Below, piece by piece: positions 33,989-43,035 of a stretch of DNA of 55,202 nucleotides. Below the pieces are notes generated by a model, which saw only the letters and a program-made list of their open reading frames with translations, was not told where the DNA came from and ran no database searches. The stretch is from positions 1-55,202 of the forward strand of contig JAAAOJ010000006.1 of NCBI GenBank assembly GCA_009908915.1, written 5' to 3'. The DNA comes from Planctomycetota bacterium. GTDB taxonomy: Bacteria > Planctomycetota > Phycisphaerae > SM23-33. The position numbers and the translations under genes were made by a program. The stretch's first letter is position 1. Each line of letters starts with the position of its first letter.

Positions 33989-36082
33989 TCATCGCGGGCC
34001 CACCGTGGAGAGGTCCGGCATGCAAAAGCCGATCGACCACGCCGGGCTGTCGGCCGCCAGCGAGAAATCCCCCGCCTGCGGAGCGGTGAACTTCGGATCG
34101 GCCACCATGCTGCCTTCGTCAAAGCCCCGGGCCTGCCACTGTTTCATCGTCTGGCCGAGAATCCTCAGCTCTTTGCCCGAGGCATCCCAGTACAGGTTAT
34201 TCGACAGGTGCAGCGTTTGCGGCGTGTAGGCGCCGAACATGTAATCGCCCTCGGTTCCGCCCAGCATGCTCTCGCCGTCGGCGTAGAAGATATTCCGGCT
34301 GAACCGGCAGGTCATGTGTTCTTCGGCCCGCGTCTGCTGAAGCACGCTCTCGCCGCCGAAGGCAAAGATGTTGTTCCGCAGGATATTGTCCCGTCCAAAG
34401 TGCTGGTGGAAGCAGGCCCGGCTGCACCGGTAGACCAGGTTCGACTCCAGCAGTACGCCGGTCGATCCCTCGTCGGCATACAGGCCCCATCCGCCATAGC
34501 CGCGACTATGCACATCGTGAATGACGTTGAAACGCACACGCGTGCCATGGGCCAGCCCGAGCATGTAGATGCCCCCCATATCGCTGAGCTTGCCCTGGCC
34601 GATGTCGTGGATGTGATTATACTCCACCACGTTGCCGTAGGCGTGGTTCTCCTCGCCGTACCCCCACGTCCATCCGATGGAGATGCCCGTATACAGGAAG
34701 TGATGGATGTCGTTATGCACGACCGTGCAGGCCATGCATCGCCCGATCAGGATGCCGACCGCCTGGAGGTGTATTTGTCCACCGTCGCACATGTCGTTAT
34801 CGGCGATGGTGATGCGTCGACAGCCATGGGTGCAGGGCGGCGTGGCGCTGCGAATGTGGCGCCCCTGGCGGTCGACGTGCCATATCTTCACTCCGCCTGC
34901 GCCGAGGTCCGTGAACGTGCATCGGCGAATGTCGACATCGCGACAGGCCCCGGTCAGTTCCAGCCCGTAGGCGGCCACACCGGAGAATCTGCACCCGACG
35001 AACGCCGCCTGTCGCAGCCCATGGGCCGTGACCGCTCCTCCGGTCTCTGCCGCCGCCTGGCCGTACGCCGCCTGTTGACGGTCCACCTGCCATTGAGCGT
35101 GACTGAACTGGATGTTCTCGAACCGGATGCCTTCAACAAACCGGTCATTGTCCGCGTCCCCCTCGATGTCGATCAGCCGCTCAAGGCGCGGGGCGACGAT
35201 GTCCGTCTTGTCAATCTGCTGGTCGGCGTGGGGCATGTAGTAGAGCTTGCCGGCCGGCCGGTCGAGGTACCACTGGCCCGGCTGAATGGCTTCGAACACG
35301 TTCTCCACGTAATAAGGGGCCGGAACAATGGGCGGGTAGTGGGTTTCGTTGAGTCGCCCCGAACTGGGCCACTGAAATGTCACAAGGTGTTTCTTTTCGT
35401 TGATCGAGTCGATCTTCATGCGCGAGGACATCCACACATGCATGGCCACGACCTCCACGTCCTGAAGGTTGTGCCAATCCGCTTTCAGGTCACCCTCGGC
35501 GAACTGGATGCTCGTATTTCCACCGCACCAGGGCACCCTGTCGTCGCCGGTTTCGATCACCTTCGCAAAGCGAAACTCTCCGCCCCCCACAGGCAGTCGC
35601 GGTCGCTTGGCCCGTTGTCCGTTCACGAACAATTGCTCGAACGCCCAGTTGCCTTTGGTGACCTGCCCCAGTGAAGCCACCCATACGCGGCGACCGTCAT
35701 CCAACGCCGTCTCCTTGAAGTTCGTGATCGTCTTGCCGCCGCTGAAGACCACGTGATGGCCGGGCGAAGCGCTCCATATCACGTTGTGGGCTGGACGCGC
35801 CACTGTCCACTTTCTGTAACGTGCGGGCCAGCCGGAATCGCTCGTTGTCAGTTTCAGCGGGCGTTTGAGTTCATATCGCCCGCACGCGAAAACGACGTTG
35901 ATCGCCACGGGCTCTTTGGCGGCTCTGAGGACTTTGCGGACAGCGCGTTGTGCGCCATGGGGCGTGGCCAGCGGGCCCGTCTTGCCCCGGCCGTGGCGGG
36001 GGGACAGGCCGTTGTTGGTGTCGCTACCATCAGGCTGCACATGGATTGTCACCGGTTTGGGGTTGTTGCGTTGTGTGGGCAT
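33989..36082 (-). CDS. Right-handed parallel beta-helix protein embedded in the dcw cluster
   Basis: 697 residues from an ATG with GGAG seven bases upstream (MPTQRNNPKPVTIHVQPDGS). No convincing signal peptide. The core has recurrent short strands and Asn-rich turns typical of a beta-helix: NVVEYNHIHDIGQGKLSDM, VRFNVIHDVHSRGYGGWG, LLESNLVYRCSRACFHQH, CRFSRNIFYADGE. Such folds are pectate lyase-like and usually act on or bind polysaccharides. It ends with a family-like tail FSLAADSPAWSIGF. A similar protein starts at 43.4 kb; both share WYLDR, a GEW/GQW motif and a closing DSPAW/ESPAW box. It lies antiparallel between mraY and ftsW, an unusual site. Confidence 0.8.
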   Translation of the reverse strand: MPTQRNNPKPVTIHVQPDGSDTNNGLSPRHGRGKTGPLATPHGAQRAVRKVLRAAKEPVAINVVFACGRYELKRPLKLTTSDSGWPARYRKWTVARPAHNVIWSASPGHHVVFSGGKTITNFKETALDDGRRVWVASLGQVTKGNWAFEQLFVNGQRAKRPRLPVGGGEFRFAKVIETGDDRVPWCGGNTSIQFAEGDLKADWHNLQDVEVVAMHVWMSSRMKIDSINEKKHLVTFQWPSSGRLNETHYPPIVPAPYYVENVFEAIQPGQWYLDRPAGKLYYMPHADQQIDKTDIVAPRLERLIDIEGDADNDRFVEGIRFENIQFSHAQWQVDRQQAAYGQAAAETGGAVTAHGLRQAAFVGCRFSGVAAYGLELTGACRDVDIRRCTFTDLGAGGVKIWHVDRQGRHIRSATPPCTHGCRRITIADNDMCDGGQIHLQAVGILIGRCMACTVVHNDIHHFLYTGISIGWTWGYGEENHAYGNVVEYNHIHDIGQGKLSDMGGIYMLGLAHGTRVRFNVIHDVHSRGYGGWGLYADEGSTGVLLESNLVYRCSRACFHQHFGRDNILRNNIFAFGGESVLQQTRAEEHMTCRFSRNIFYADGESMLGGTEGDYMFGAYTPQTLHLSNNLYWDASGKELRILGQTMKQWQARGFDEGSMVADPKFTAPQAGDFSLAADSPAWSIGFCMPDLSTVGPR

Positions 36083-36434
36083 TGCACCACTCCGTATGAG
36101 ATGAACGTTGTTTCCGTCCCATGGCGGAACAGACAGACGAACCGTAGCACGCCGAGGGCTCTTATGCCAGCGTTGCTCGGTATGGTCGTCGACCAGCCGG
36201 CTGATGCCACCCGACACCGGCTCGTCGCGTACCGCCCCGCGAATCAGGGCTCGCATTCCATTCATACAAAAAGTGTCTCGACTTCGCGGCGCGATCGACT
36301 TCCAAAAACGCTCTGATAGGGTTGCCGGGTGTTTGCCTGCGGGGCTCATGGTCGTCGGGGCGGTCCGCCGATAAGAGACGTAGCGGTATCGCTGCGCCGA
36401 GCCGAAAGGTTGCGGCAGCGACCGCCGGAGATGC

Positions 36435-37796
36435 ATGGACGCTGAACTCGACAAGTCGACGGATCGACCCTACCTGCCGCTGGCGGCCAACGGGACCGGA
36501 CAGGGACTTCTCCTCGTGGTCTTCGCCCTGCTGGCCCTCGGCGTGGTCGTCGTACACAGTGCGATGGCCTCGGTGAATGAGCCCGGCCTGTGGTACGCGC
36601 GCGTCGACGTCCGCCACGGCATGTTCGCCGCGGTGGCCGGGGCCGTGCTGCTCGTGCTCATTCGGTTTTTCAACTATCGCTGGTTCGCCCGGGGCGGCCG
36701 GCTGCCCTGGCTGGCCATGGGGTTGCTTGCACTGGCCGCGACCTGTGCCGCCCTGGTCTATGTGCCCGGCGTCGGCCACGAGGTCGGCGGACGCTATCGC
36801 TGGATCCGCGTGGGGCCGCGCGAGTACGCGATCGGCTTCCAGCCGTCGGAGTTGCTGAAGATCGCCATGGTCGTCTTTCTCGCGGCGTGGTTGACGCGTC
36901 CGCAGGCCAACCCGCGAAGCATCGTCAGTTTTGCCCTCGCGGCGGTGGTGGCGGGCGGCTGCATCAGTCTGGTGATTACCGAGGACTTCGGCATGGCCGT
37001 CGTCATCGCTCTGTCGGCCGGCGTGGTGATGTTCCTCGCCGGCGTGCCGTGGTACTACCTCCTGCCGACAGCGGCGGGCGGCGTGGCGGGTGGCTGGTAT
37101 ATGATCACCGGCAGTGCCTACCGCATGCAGCGCGTCATGGCCGTCGTCGACCCCTGGAGCGAGGCCAACCCCAGCGCCTATCAGGCGAGACAGTCGCTGA
37201 CGGCGATTCTCGCCGGCGGCTGGAACGGTACGGGCCTCGGCGGGGGCGTCCAGAAGCTCGGCTTCCTGCCGGAGGATTCGACCGATTTCATCTTCGCGAG
37301 CTTCTGCGAGGAGTGGGGCGTGCGGGGCGCACTGCTGGTGATGGCCCTGCTGCTGGCATGGATGTGGCAATGTCGGCGGACCTCGGCCCGGGCGTCCGAT
37401 CCCTTCGGTCGCGTGCTGGCCGGCGCGCTGGGCGCGATGATCGCCGTCCAGGCGCTGCTGCACATCGCCGTGAACATGGTCGTCCTGCCGCCGACCGGCA
37501 TCGGTATGCCGTTTGTCAGTGCGGGCGGCACGAGCCTGCTGCTGATGGCGTTCGCGGCCTCCCTGATCGTCAGCGTCTCGGCCCGGGCGACGCGCCGGAC
37601 TGACGCGCCAGACCTTCACACGGCCTCCGCGTCGCCGAGTCCGCAAGGCGAACCTCGCCCGCGGCCCCGCATGAAGGTGCCGCGGCACCTGCAGGCCGGG
37701 TCTTCGGCCAGTCAGGCACCGCCCCGGCCTCGCACGGCCCGGCCCCGCAAACGCACGCTTCGTCCCCAGACGCCCGGCCAACCGGCCGGTCGATAG
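36435..37796 (+). CDS. ftsW: Peptidoglycan glycosyltransferase FtsW
   Basis: 453 residues, SEDS family with about ten membrane segments. Landmarks: GGRYRWIRVGP, FQPSELLKIAMVVFLAAWL near 139 and EDFGMAVVIAL near 186; after GGGVQKLGFLPEDSTDFIFA near 276 comes ASFCEEWG, and near the end PTGIGMPFVSAGGTSLL. It polymerises lipid II together with FtsI. The final ~70 residues form an unusual basic, Pro-rich cytoplasmic tail (PRPRPRMKVPRHLQAGSSAS...RPRKRTLRPQ). The ATG at 36435 is placed 352 nt from the preceding minus-strand start; no murD precedes it. Confidence 0.95.
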   Translation: MDAELDKSTDRPYLPLAANGTGQGLLLVVFALLALGVVVVHSAMASVNEPGLWYARVDVRHGMFAAVAGAVLLVLIRFFNYRWFARGGRLPWLAMGLLALAATCAALVYVPGVGHEVGGRYRWIRVGPREYAIGFQPSELLKIAMVVFLAAWLTRPQANPRSIVSFALAAVVAGGCISLVITEDFGMAVVIALSAGVVMFLAGVPWYYLLPTAAGGVAGGWYMITGSAYRMQRVMAVVDPWSEANPSAYQARQSLTAILAGGWNGTGLGGGVQKLGFLPEDSTDFIFASFCEEWGVRGALLVMALLLAWMWQCRRTSARASDPFGRVLAGALGAMIAVQALLHIAVNMVVLPPTGIGMPFVSAGGTSLLLMAFAASLIVSVSARATRRTDAPDLHTASASPSPQGEPRPRPRMKVPRHLQAGSSASQAPPRPRTARPRKRTLRPQTPGQPAGR

Positions 37797-37856
37797 CCCG
37801 GAGGCAGGTGTGCCGGTAGCATGGTCCATTCGCCCATGTCCTTTATTCGTCATCCC

Positions 37857-37906
37857 GTCACGGCGAAGATGGCCGTGATACTCACGGGCCAGATGTCCGT
37901 GCCGCG
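37857..37906. repeat. Dispersed hairpin repeat (copy A)
   Basis: The 19-mer GGCCGTGATACTCACGGGC occupies 37871-37889, inside an imperfect double hairpin (GTCACGGCGAAGATGGCCGTG, then CACGGGCCAGATGTCCGTG). The exact reverse complement of the 19-mer occurs at 40716-40734, so both copies belong to one repeat family placed in opposite orientations on the two sides of murG and the ATPase gene. It lies between ftsW and murG. Confidence 0.6.
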
Positions 37907-37974
37907 CCACATACGCTGGCCCATATGTCAAACCCCGTGGCGAGTTGCGGCTGTGTCGGCTACAATCCCTCGCG

Positions 37975-39087
37975 ATGGCACGACCGACGTACATACTGGC
38001 CGGGGGCGGCACGGGCGGGCACCTGTACCCCGGGCTCGCGGTGGCCGAGGCGATCCGCCGATGGCAGGGCGAGGCCCTCGTGGTCTTCGCCTGCAGCGAC
38101 CGCTCGATCGACCGCGACATACTCGAACCGCTCGATTATCCCTTTACGCCGCAGCCGGTTCAGCCCCTGCCGACGAACGTCGCGCGCTGGCCGGGTTTTC
38201 TGGGCGCGTGGCTGCGTTCCAGGCGACTCGCGGCCGATATGCTGGGCGACCTGCAGCCGCAGGCCGTTCTCGGGCTGGGCGGGTTCGCCGCGGGCCCGGT
38301 GGTCAAGCGGGCGGCCGCCGCCGGCGTGCGGAGCGGCATGCTGAACCCGGACGCCGTTCCGGGTAGGGCCAATCGCTATCTGGCCGGGCACGTCGATGCG
38401 ATATTCACGCAGTTCGAGAGTACGCGCGAGCACTTCGCCGCCGGAGACCGGGACAAGTCGTGGGCCGTGGGCTGTCCCGTGCGAGAGGGGCTGGCCGAGG
38501 CCAGTGCGTCTGAGGCTCGGCGCGTGTTTGGCCTGAGCGACGACCGGAGAACGCTGCTGGTTTTTGGCGGTTCAACGCTGGCTCACAGCCTGACCGATGC
38601 GGTGGTGAATCTGGCCGAGGATCTCGAATCGCTGTCCGACGACTGGCAGGTGCTCATGCCGGCCGGCGACCTGGCCGAGCGGGCGCTGGAGGCCTTTCGC
38701 CAGCGGCGGATCAACGCGCGAATCATGCGCTACTGCGACCGCATGGACCTGGCCTGGGCGGCGGCGGACCTGGCCGTCTGTCGCGGCGGGGCGGTGACCG
38801 TTGCCGAACTGGCGGCGACGGGCACGCCGGCCGTCGTCATGCCGTATCCCCATCACGCGGACCGTCAGCAATGGCTCAATGCCGAGGCCCTCTGTCAGAC
38901 CGGTGCGGCGATCATTGTCGACGACCGAAGCGCCGCGGCGGCGAATGTCGACGCGCTCCGCCAGCATCTTTTGCCGATTCTGCGGGACGGGAGTTGTCTC
39001 GCGGACATGCGGGCTGCCGCCGACCGGGCCGAGCGACGCGACGCCGCCGGGGTCATTGCCGAGTGGATGATCGAAGCGGGGCGGTGA
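37975..39087 (+). CDS. murG: Lipid II synthase MurG (UDP-GlcNAc transferase)
   Basis: 370 residues, GT-B fold. Key blocks: YILAGGGTGGHLYPGLAVAE at the start (GGTGGH loop), GLGGFAAGPVVKRAAAAGV near 102, LVFGGSTLAHSLTDAV, and VCRGGAVTVAELAATGTPAV near 270 with the donor-binding GG and Glu. Adds GlcNAc to lipid I on the inner face of the membrane. The acceptor side reads MLNPDAVPGRANR where many members have QE-N-x-x-PG-x-x-N. Followed by a minus-strand gene; murC, ftsQ, ftsA and ftsZ are not in the window. Confidence 0.93.
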   Translation: MARPTYILAGGGTGGHLYPGLAVAEAIRRWQGEALVVFACSDRSIDRDILEPLDYPFTPQPVQPLPTNVARWPGFLGAWLRSRRLAADMLGDLQPQAVLGLGGFAAGPVVKRAAAAGVRSGMLNPDAVPGRANRYLAGHVDAIFTQFESTREHFAAGDRDKSWAVGCPVREGLAEASASEARRVFGLSDDRRTLLVFGGSTLAHSLTDAVVNLAEDLESLSDDWQVLMPAGDLAERALEAFRQRRINARIMRYCDRMDLAWAAADLAVCRGGAVTVAELAATGTPAVVMPYPHHADRQQWLNAEALCQTGAAIIVDDRSAAAANVDALRQHLLPILRDGSCLADMRAAADRAERRDAAGVIAEWMIEAGR

Positions 39088-39108
39088 GCAGTCGCTCGCC
39101 GCGGGGGC

Positions 39109-40470
39109 TCATAGACGTACGACGGTCGGCAGGGGCAGTTCGCACGTGACGATCGTGCCGCCGCCGGGATTGGCTTCGACGGTCAGCGAACCGCCGTGCT
39201 CGCGGAAGACCTCGGCCGCGTAAGCCAGGCCGATGCCCTTGCCGCCGATCTGGATTTCCTGGTGCAGCTGCTCGCCGGAGAGCTTCTGCTGGCGGGCCTT
39301 CTCATGGAACATCTCGCGTCGCGGGCTGTACGCCCACAGCGTAACGTGCTCGATGTGTTCCGGGGCGATGCCTACGCCCTCGTCGACGACAGTCATCCGA
39401 GCGATGGTCTGCTTGCGCAGGCCGCGGCGTCGCGTGGTCTGCTCGACGCTGATGCGGATGGCGGGGGAGGGGTCGGGTACGGCGTGGCGCTGCAACGGCT
39501 GGGCGATCCAGACGCCGCGCTCGGTGCTGTACATCAGGGAACTGGCCGAGAGCGAGTTGTTGAGCACTTCCTTGAGCGCCCAGGCCATACGGCGCTGGTC
39601 GACGCTGGCCTCCGTGACGTCGTCGAGGTCGGCTTCCACGTACTTTCGTTGGGCGAATGGGCGTCGCTGGTCGCCGTCGAGGTAGACGACGTTGGCCATC
39701 AGGCGGAGGTTTTCGGCCGCCCGCCAGAAGCGGTACTGGTTATAGCGTCGGCTGGCCTTGATGGCTGCTTGTCGCTTGGCCTCGATGCGAACGGGGTCGG
39801 CCTCGACCATGTACTCCAGCAGCATGCCGCCGACATCGCGGTTCAGTGCGAAGTCGGTCTTGAAGAATGCATAGCAAGGCTCATTGGGGTTTTTCCGCCA
39901 TGCCCGCTGTACGGCGTGGATGAGTTCGAGGATGCGGAGATTCCGGGTGTTGATCCGGTACATTGTCGAGAGGTGCTCCTGGACCTCGGGGCGACGAATC
40001 ATCTCGCCCGTGCCGGGGAGCGTCGGCAGCAACAGCTCGAAGTTGCCGAAGTCGCCGATCAACTGGGTCATCAGGCGGACATAGTGGCGGCTTTCGGTGA
40101 GGATGTTGATCCACCGTTGGACCAGATCGGCGTCGTTGCGATCGATCAGGTCGTCGAAGAACTGTCGGAGGTCCTGCCCGACGCTCTGGAGGTTCTGGAG
40201 GAGGTCCTTGCCGTGGCCGTAGGGCCCGAGTCGCTGGGATGAGGCGGGGTGCGACAGGATGCCCCCGACGAGTTCGTCGAGTTCCATCACGCAACGCTCG
40301 TAGTCGTCGACGGACTTTCTGAGGATCGGCGTGGCCTTGCGGACATAGGTGGCGATGCCCTGCTCGGCGCGGTCGTGGCGGCGCCGCGCATTGAGCCATG
40401 TGAGTACGTCGGCGAAGTCTTCCAGCTTCGCCATGTCCCACATCCGCGAGCTCTTAAACCATCCGAACAC
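39109..40470 (-). CDS. Orphan histidine kinase-like ATPase (GHKL), no phospho-acceptor domain
   Basis: 453 residues, soluble. The first ~280 residues are helical (ILRKSVDDYERCVMELDELV, LLQNLQSVGQDLRQFFDDLI) with no recognised sensor, HAMP or HisKA phospho-acceptor signature. Residues about 295-450 are a GHKL ATPase: ALKEVLNNSLSASS (N box), TVVDEGVGI (G1), GGKGIGLAYAAEVFREHGGS (G2) and GTIVTCELPLP. ATP-binding looks intact, but the phosphotransfer histidine is not obvious, so it could be a true kinase with a novel acceptor or an ATPase of another kind. No response regulator is next to it. Confidence 0.8.
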   Translation of the reverse strand: MFGWFKSSRMWDMAKLEDFADVLTWLNARRRHDRAEQGIATYVRKATPILRKSVDDYERCVMELDELVGGILSHPASSQRLGPYGHGKDLLQNLQSVGQDLRQFFDDLIDRNDADLVQRWINILTESRHYVRLMTQLIGDFGNFELLLPTLPGTGEMIRRPEVQEHLSTMYRINTRNLRILELIHAVQRAWRKNPNEPCYAFFKTDFALNRDVGGMLLEYMVEADPVRIEAKRQAAIKASRRYNQYRFWRAAENLRLMANVVYLDGDQRRPFAQRKYVEADLDDVTEASVDQRRMAWALKEVLNNSLSASSLMYSTERGVWIAQPLQRHAVPDPSPAIRISVEQTTRRRGLRKQTIARMTVVDEGVGIAPEHIEHVTLWAYSPRREMFHEKARQQKLSGEQLHQEIQIGGKGIGLAYAAEVFREHGGSLTVEANPGGGTIVTCELPLPTVVRL

Positions 40471-40843
40471 ATCATCTCCGTCGGTGCGCGGCGGTACAGC
40501 AGTGTCGGCCGGGACGATTTATGAAGGAGAGATGTTTCCGCTGGGGCTTGTGTCCACACGGCCGACCGGCTGCTCTCTGCGCAGCACCTAACCATTCATC
40601 CTTCCACATTTTATCGGCCGATTGCGGGCGAATACATAAATTGCACCGCGGACGATCATGAAGTTCTCGTCGAGCCGCCGCCAGCAGCCGTCGTTTCGAA
40701 AGTGGCACGGGCCTTGCCCGTGAGTATCACGGCCGTCTCGGCCGTGGACATGCCGTAATCAGGGGCAAGATGCCCCTGCAACCCATGGGCGAGACGCTCA
40801 TGCCACGCGGCAGCGCCTTTTTTCCTTTCTAAACGACGGGCTG
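40471..40843. repeat. Gene-free stretch with dispersed hairpin repeat (copy B)
   Basis: No gene is seen. The perfect hairpin CACGGG-CCTTG-CCCGTG lies at about 40705-40721, followed by CACGGCC-GTCTC-GGCCGTG at 40728-40746 and GGGGC-AAGAT-GCCCC at about 40762-40776. The 19-mer GCCCGTGAGTATCACGGCC at 40716-40734 is the reverse complement of copy A between ftsW and murG. Confidence 0.6.
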
Positions 40844-41962
40844 CTAGCCCTTCTCCGCCTGCATCTTGGCCGCTTCGGCCAGGGCGAGTGCGTCGCGTCC
40901 GTTGGATTCGGTGACAATGCGCGCGTGGCTGCGGTCGCGGACGTAGGCAACCTGATCGGCCATCAGGTCCAGGACGCTGTTGGCGTAGATGGTCTGCTTG
41001 TCCGGTTCGGGGCAGTAATGCAGTCGAATGCGCTTGGTGACATGATGGTGTCGGCCGCGGCCCTGAACCTGCTGGCGTTCGACGTCGAATTCCTCGACGA
41101 TCTCGAGCTCGACGCCCGGCAGGAGGTTCTCCAGTGTCTCGTGGCCCCGGTCGTCCACCGCGGCGTCGATACCGATCGACAGCGGAATCCAGCCGTCTAC
41201 CCAGATGTCGCCCATTTCGCAGACCAGCCGGTGGTTCGTCCGGTCCATCGGCCCGACCTGGTCGAAGCCGTGATAGTGTGCGACGACGGCGCCGCTGTCG
41301 TGACGGACGATGCACATCACCCGGTCTTCCTGAGCCGTGCCGGGGCGCATCTCGGTGTGCGAGGATATGACCTGTCCCTCGCCGAGCCATTCACGGTAGA
41401 GATCGAAGAAGTGTACGCCGTGTTCCACGAAGATGCCGCCCGAAAGCTCCCGGTTCCAGAACCAGTGCTCTTGGTGGAGGTTGCTGTCGGCAGCGCAGTT
41501 GGTGAGATTGGCCCGCAGGACATTGCCGAGAACCCGGCTGTCGAGGAGGTCCTTGACGCGGCGGGAGATTTCGTTGTGTCGCAGGACGAAGTTCACCGGC
41601 GCGATGCGGTCGACCCTGCGGGCTGCGGCGAGCATTTCGTCGGCCTCGGCGACGGTCATCGCCAAGGGCTTCTCGCACAGAACGTGCTTTCGGGCACGGG
41701 CGGCCGAGAGCACGAGTTCGTGGTGCGTCGACGGGGGAGTGGCGATGTGGACAATGTCGATGTCGTTGCGTGCGATGAGCGCGTCCGGGTCGCCGTGAGC
41801 CTCCAGCCCGAGGTCGCGTGCGAAATCGCGGGCAACGTCTTCGCGGACGTCGCAGACCGCAATTGGGCGGATGGCGTCGAGTTTCGAGTAGGCGTCCATG
41901 CAGAAAAGCCCGAAGGCGCCACAGCCGATCAGGCCAAATCCAAGCGGTCCGTTGTCTGTCAT
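40844..41962 (-). CDS. Gfo/Idh/MocA-family oxidoreductase
   Basis: 372 residues from an ATG with GGGA six bases upstream. N-terminal Rossmann domain: FGLIGCGAFGLFCMDAYSKL near 9-28 (NAD(P) loop), VHIATPPSTHHELVLSAARA near 70-90, and the catalytic-type EKPLAMTVAEADEML near 98. The C-terminal domain has the open-sheet fold with HGVHFFDLYREWLGEG, the region holding the catalytic His. Family members oxidise or epimerise sugars and inositols. The nearby heparinase and sulfatase genes are about 5-8 kb away, so a role in sugar catabolism is possible but not shown. Confidence 0.92.
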   Translation of the reverse strand: MTDNGPLGFGLIGCGAFGLFCMDAYSKLDAIRPIAVCDVREDVARDFARDLGLEAHGDPDALIARNDIDIVHIATPPSTHHELVLSAARARKHVLCEKPLAMTVAEADEMLAAARRVDRIAPVNFVLRHNEISRRVKDLLDSRVLGNVLRANLTNCAADSNLHQEHWFWNRELSGGIFVEHGVHFFDLYREWLGEGQVISSHTEMRPGTAQEDRVMCIVRHDSGAVVAHYHGFDQVGPMDRTNHRLVCEMGDIWVDGWIPLSIGIDAAVDDRGHETLENLLPGVELEIVEEFDVERQQVQGRGRHHHVTKRIRLHYCPEPDKQTIYANSVLDLMADQVAYVRDRSHARIVTESNGRDALALAEAAKMQAEKG

Positions 41963-42396
41963 GTCACGTCCCTTCAACAATATGGGCAGGAATACCCACT
42001 TGAAGTATATCGGTGCAACATCACCGAACGCATAACACCGACGCGCCATCCGGGCGTGACGGGTGTGCCACACGTTTCGGTGGCGGCGAAGACATTCCAT
42101 TGGCCCAGGACCTGCCGGTGTGCAGCCCCGGCAGGGGCGGCGTCCAATAGCCCCACGCGTGAGCGTGGGTCCGGATCGTTCCTGCGGTCAAGCCCCGCCA
42201 GGGGCGCCTTGATGCCGCGAAGCGCCACGACGCTCCTGCCGGAGCTTTGTCGTTGACGCCTCCGAGCCCCCCGGGCTGACGCCGCGGGGCTACTGAACAT
42301 CATCCCTGCCGGGATTCAGGAAGGCCGGCTCGTGCGACCCCAACAACGGGACGCCCGCATTTTATGTCGCACACGCGTGGCGGCGCGGTCATACTG
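41963..42396. repeat. Gene-free stretch with REP-like palindromes (second cluster)
   Basis: No gene is seen. At about 42122-42297 the same hairpins as at 2.2-2.7 kb recur: GCCCC-GGCA-GGGGC, TAGCCCCACGCGTGAGCGTG, GCCCC-GCCA-GGGGC, and a GAGCCCCCCGGGC...GCGGGGCTACTGAA unit. No transposase gene lies beside this copy, so it would be a trans copy of the element at the left edge. Confidence 0.7.
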
Positions 42397-43035
42397 CTAG
42401 TCGCGAAGCTCGACGTTCCAGTAGGCGGTGTCGAGGAACTGTTTCCATGAGGCGTACTTCTCGCTGGTCAGCCGCAGCGTGACCACCGGCGAGCGTTTCG
42501 GCCGGATCGGGTGGGTGATAAGTTTCATGTGAGCTTCGTTCGGCGTTCGGCCGCCCTTCTTGACGTTGCACTTCACGCAGCAGCAGACGATGTTTTCCCA
42601 GTCGGCCTTGCCGCCCCGGCTGCGCGGCATGACGTGGTCGAGGCTGAGTTCGCCGACGGGGAACTTCCGGCCGCAGTACTGGCAGCGGTTGTGGTCGCGG
42701 GCGAAGATATTCCGCCGGTTGAACTTCACGTGGCGCTTGGGCAGGCGGTCGTACCACATCAGCCGCAGGATGCGCGGTACGGCGATGTCCAGCCGCACGC
42801 AGCGGATCCACTCGTGGCGGTCGCGCTCGTAGCGGGCGCGCAGTTCGCTGAGCTCGCACCAGCTTTCGAGGTCATAGGTCTGCCACTGATCGCCGTCCTC
42901 GATGGACAGAATTTCCGCGATCCCCCGGAACAGCAGAGACATGGCCCGGCGGGCCGTGATGATCCTGACAGCCGCGTAGTGCTTGTTCAACACCAGGACG
43001 TGGCTGTCCAATGCTGTCGTTGCAGCATGGCTCAT
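42397..43035 (-). CDS. HNH endonuclease-domain protein
   Basis: 212 residues. The HNH motif is complete: a zinc-type CQYCGRKF pair and VGELSLDHVMPRSRGG near 130-150, then ENIVCCCVKCNVKKGGRTPN. The N-terminal ~100 residues (VLVLNKHYAAVRIITARRAM...WCELSELRARYERDRHEW) fit the common stand-alone HNH protein family found in many bacteria. No partner methylase, intein or phage gene is adjacent, so restriction, repair or a mobile origin cannot be separated. The ATG at 43035 is chosen to begin MSHAATTALDSHVLVLNKHY; a longer frame exists upstream. Confidence 0.88.
   Translation of the reverse strand: MSHAATTALDSHVLVLNKHYAAVRIITARRAMSLLFRGIAEILSIEDGDQWQTYDLESWCELSELRARYERDRHEWIRCVRLDIAVPRILRLMWYDRLPKRHVKFNRRNIFARDHNRCQYCGRKFPVGELSLDHVMPRSRGGKADWENIVCCCVKCNVKKGGRTPNEAHMKLITHPIRPKRSPVVTLRLTSEKYASWKQFLDTAYWNVELRD

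Noticed and set aside
33971..35674. A 567-residue open frame opposite the dcw-embedded beta-helix protein, considered as a possible murD
   Set aside because: No Mur-ligase motif (GTNGKT-type loop) is present, and the minus-strand beta-helix pattern is clear.
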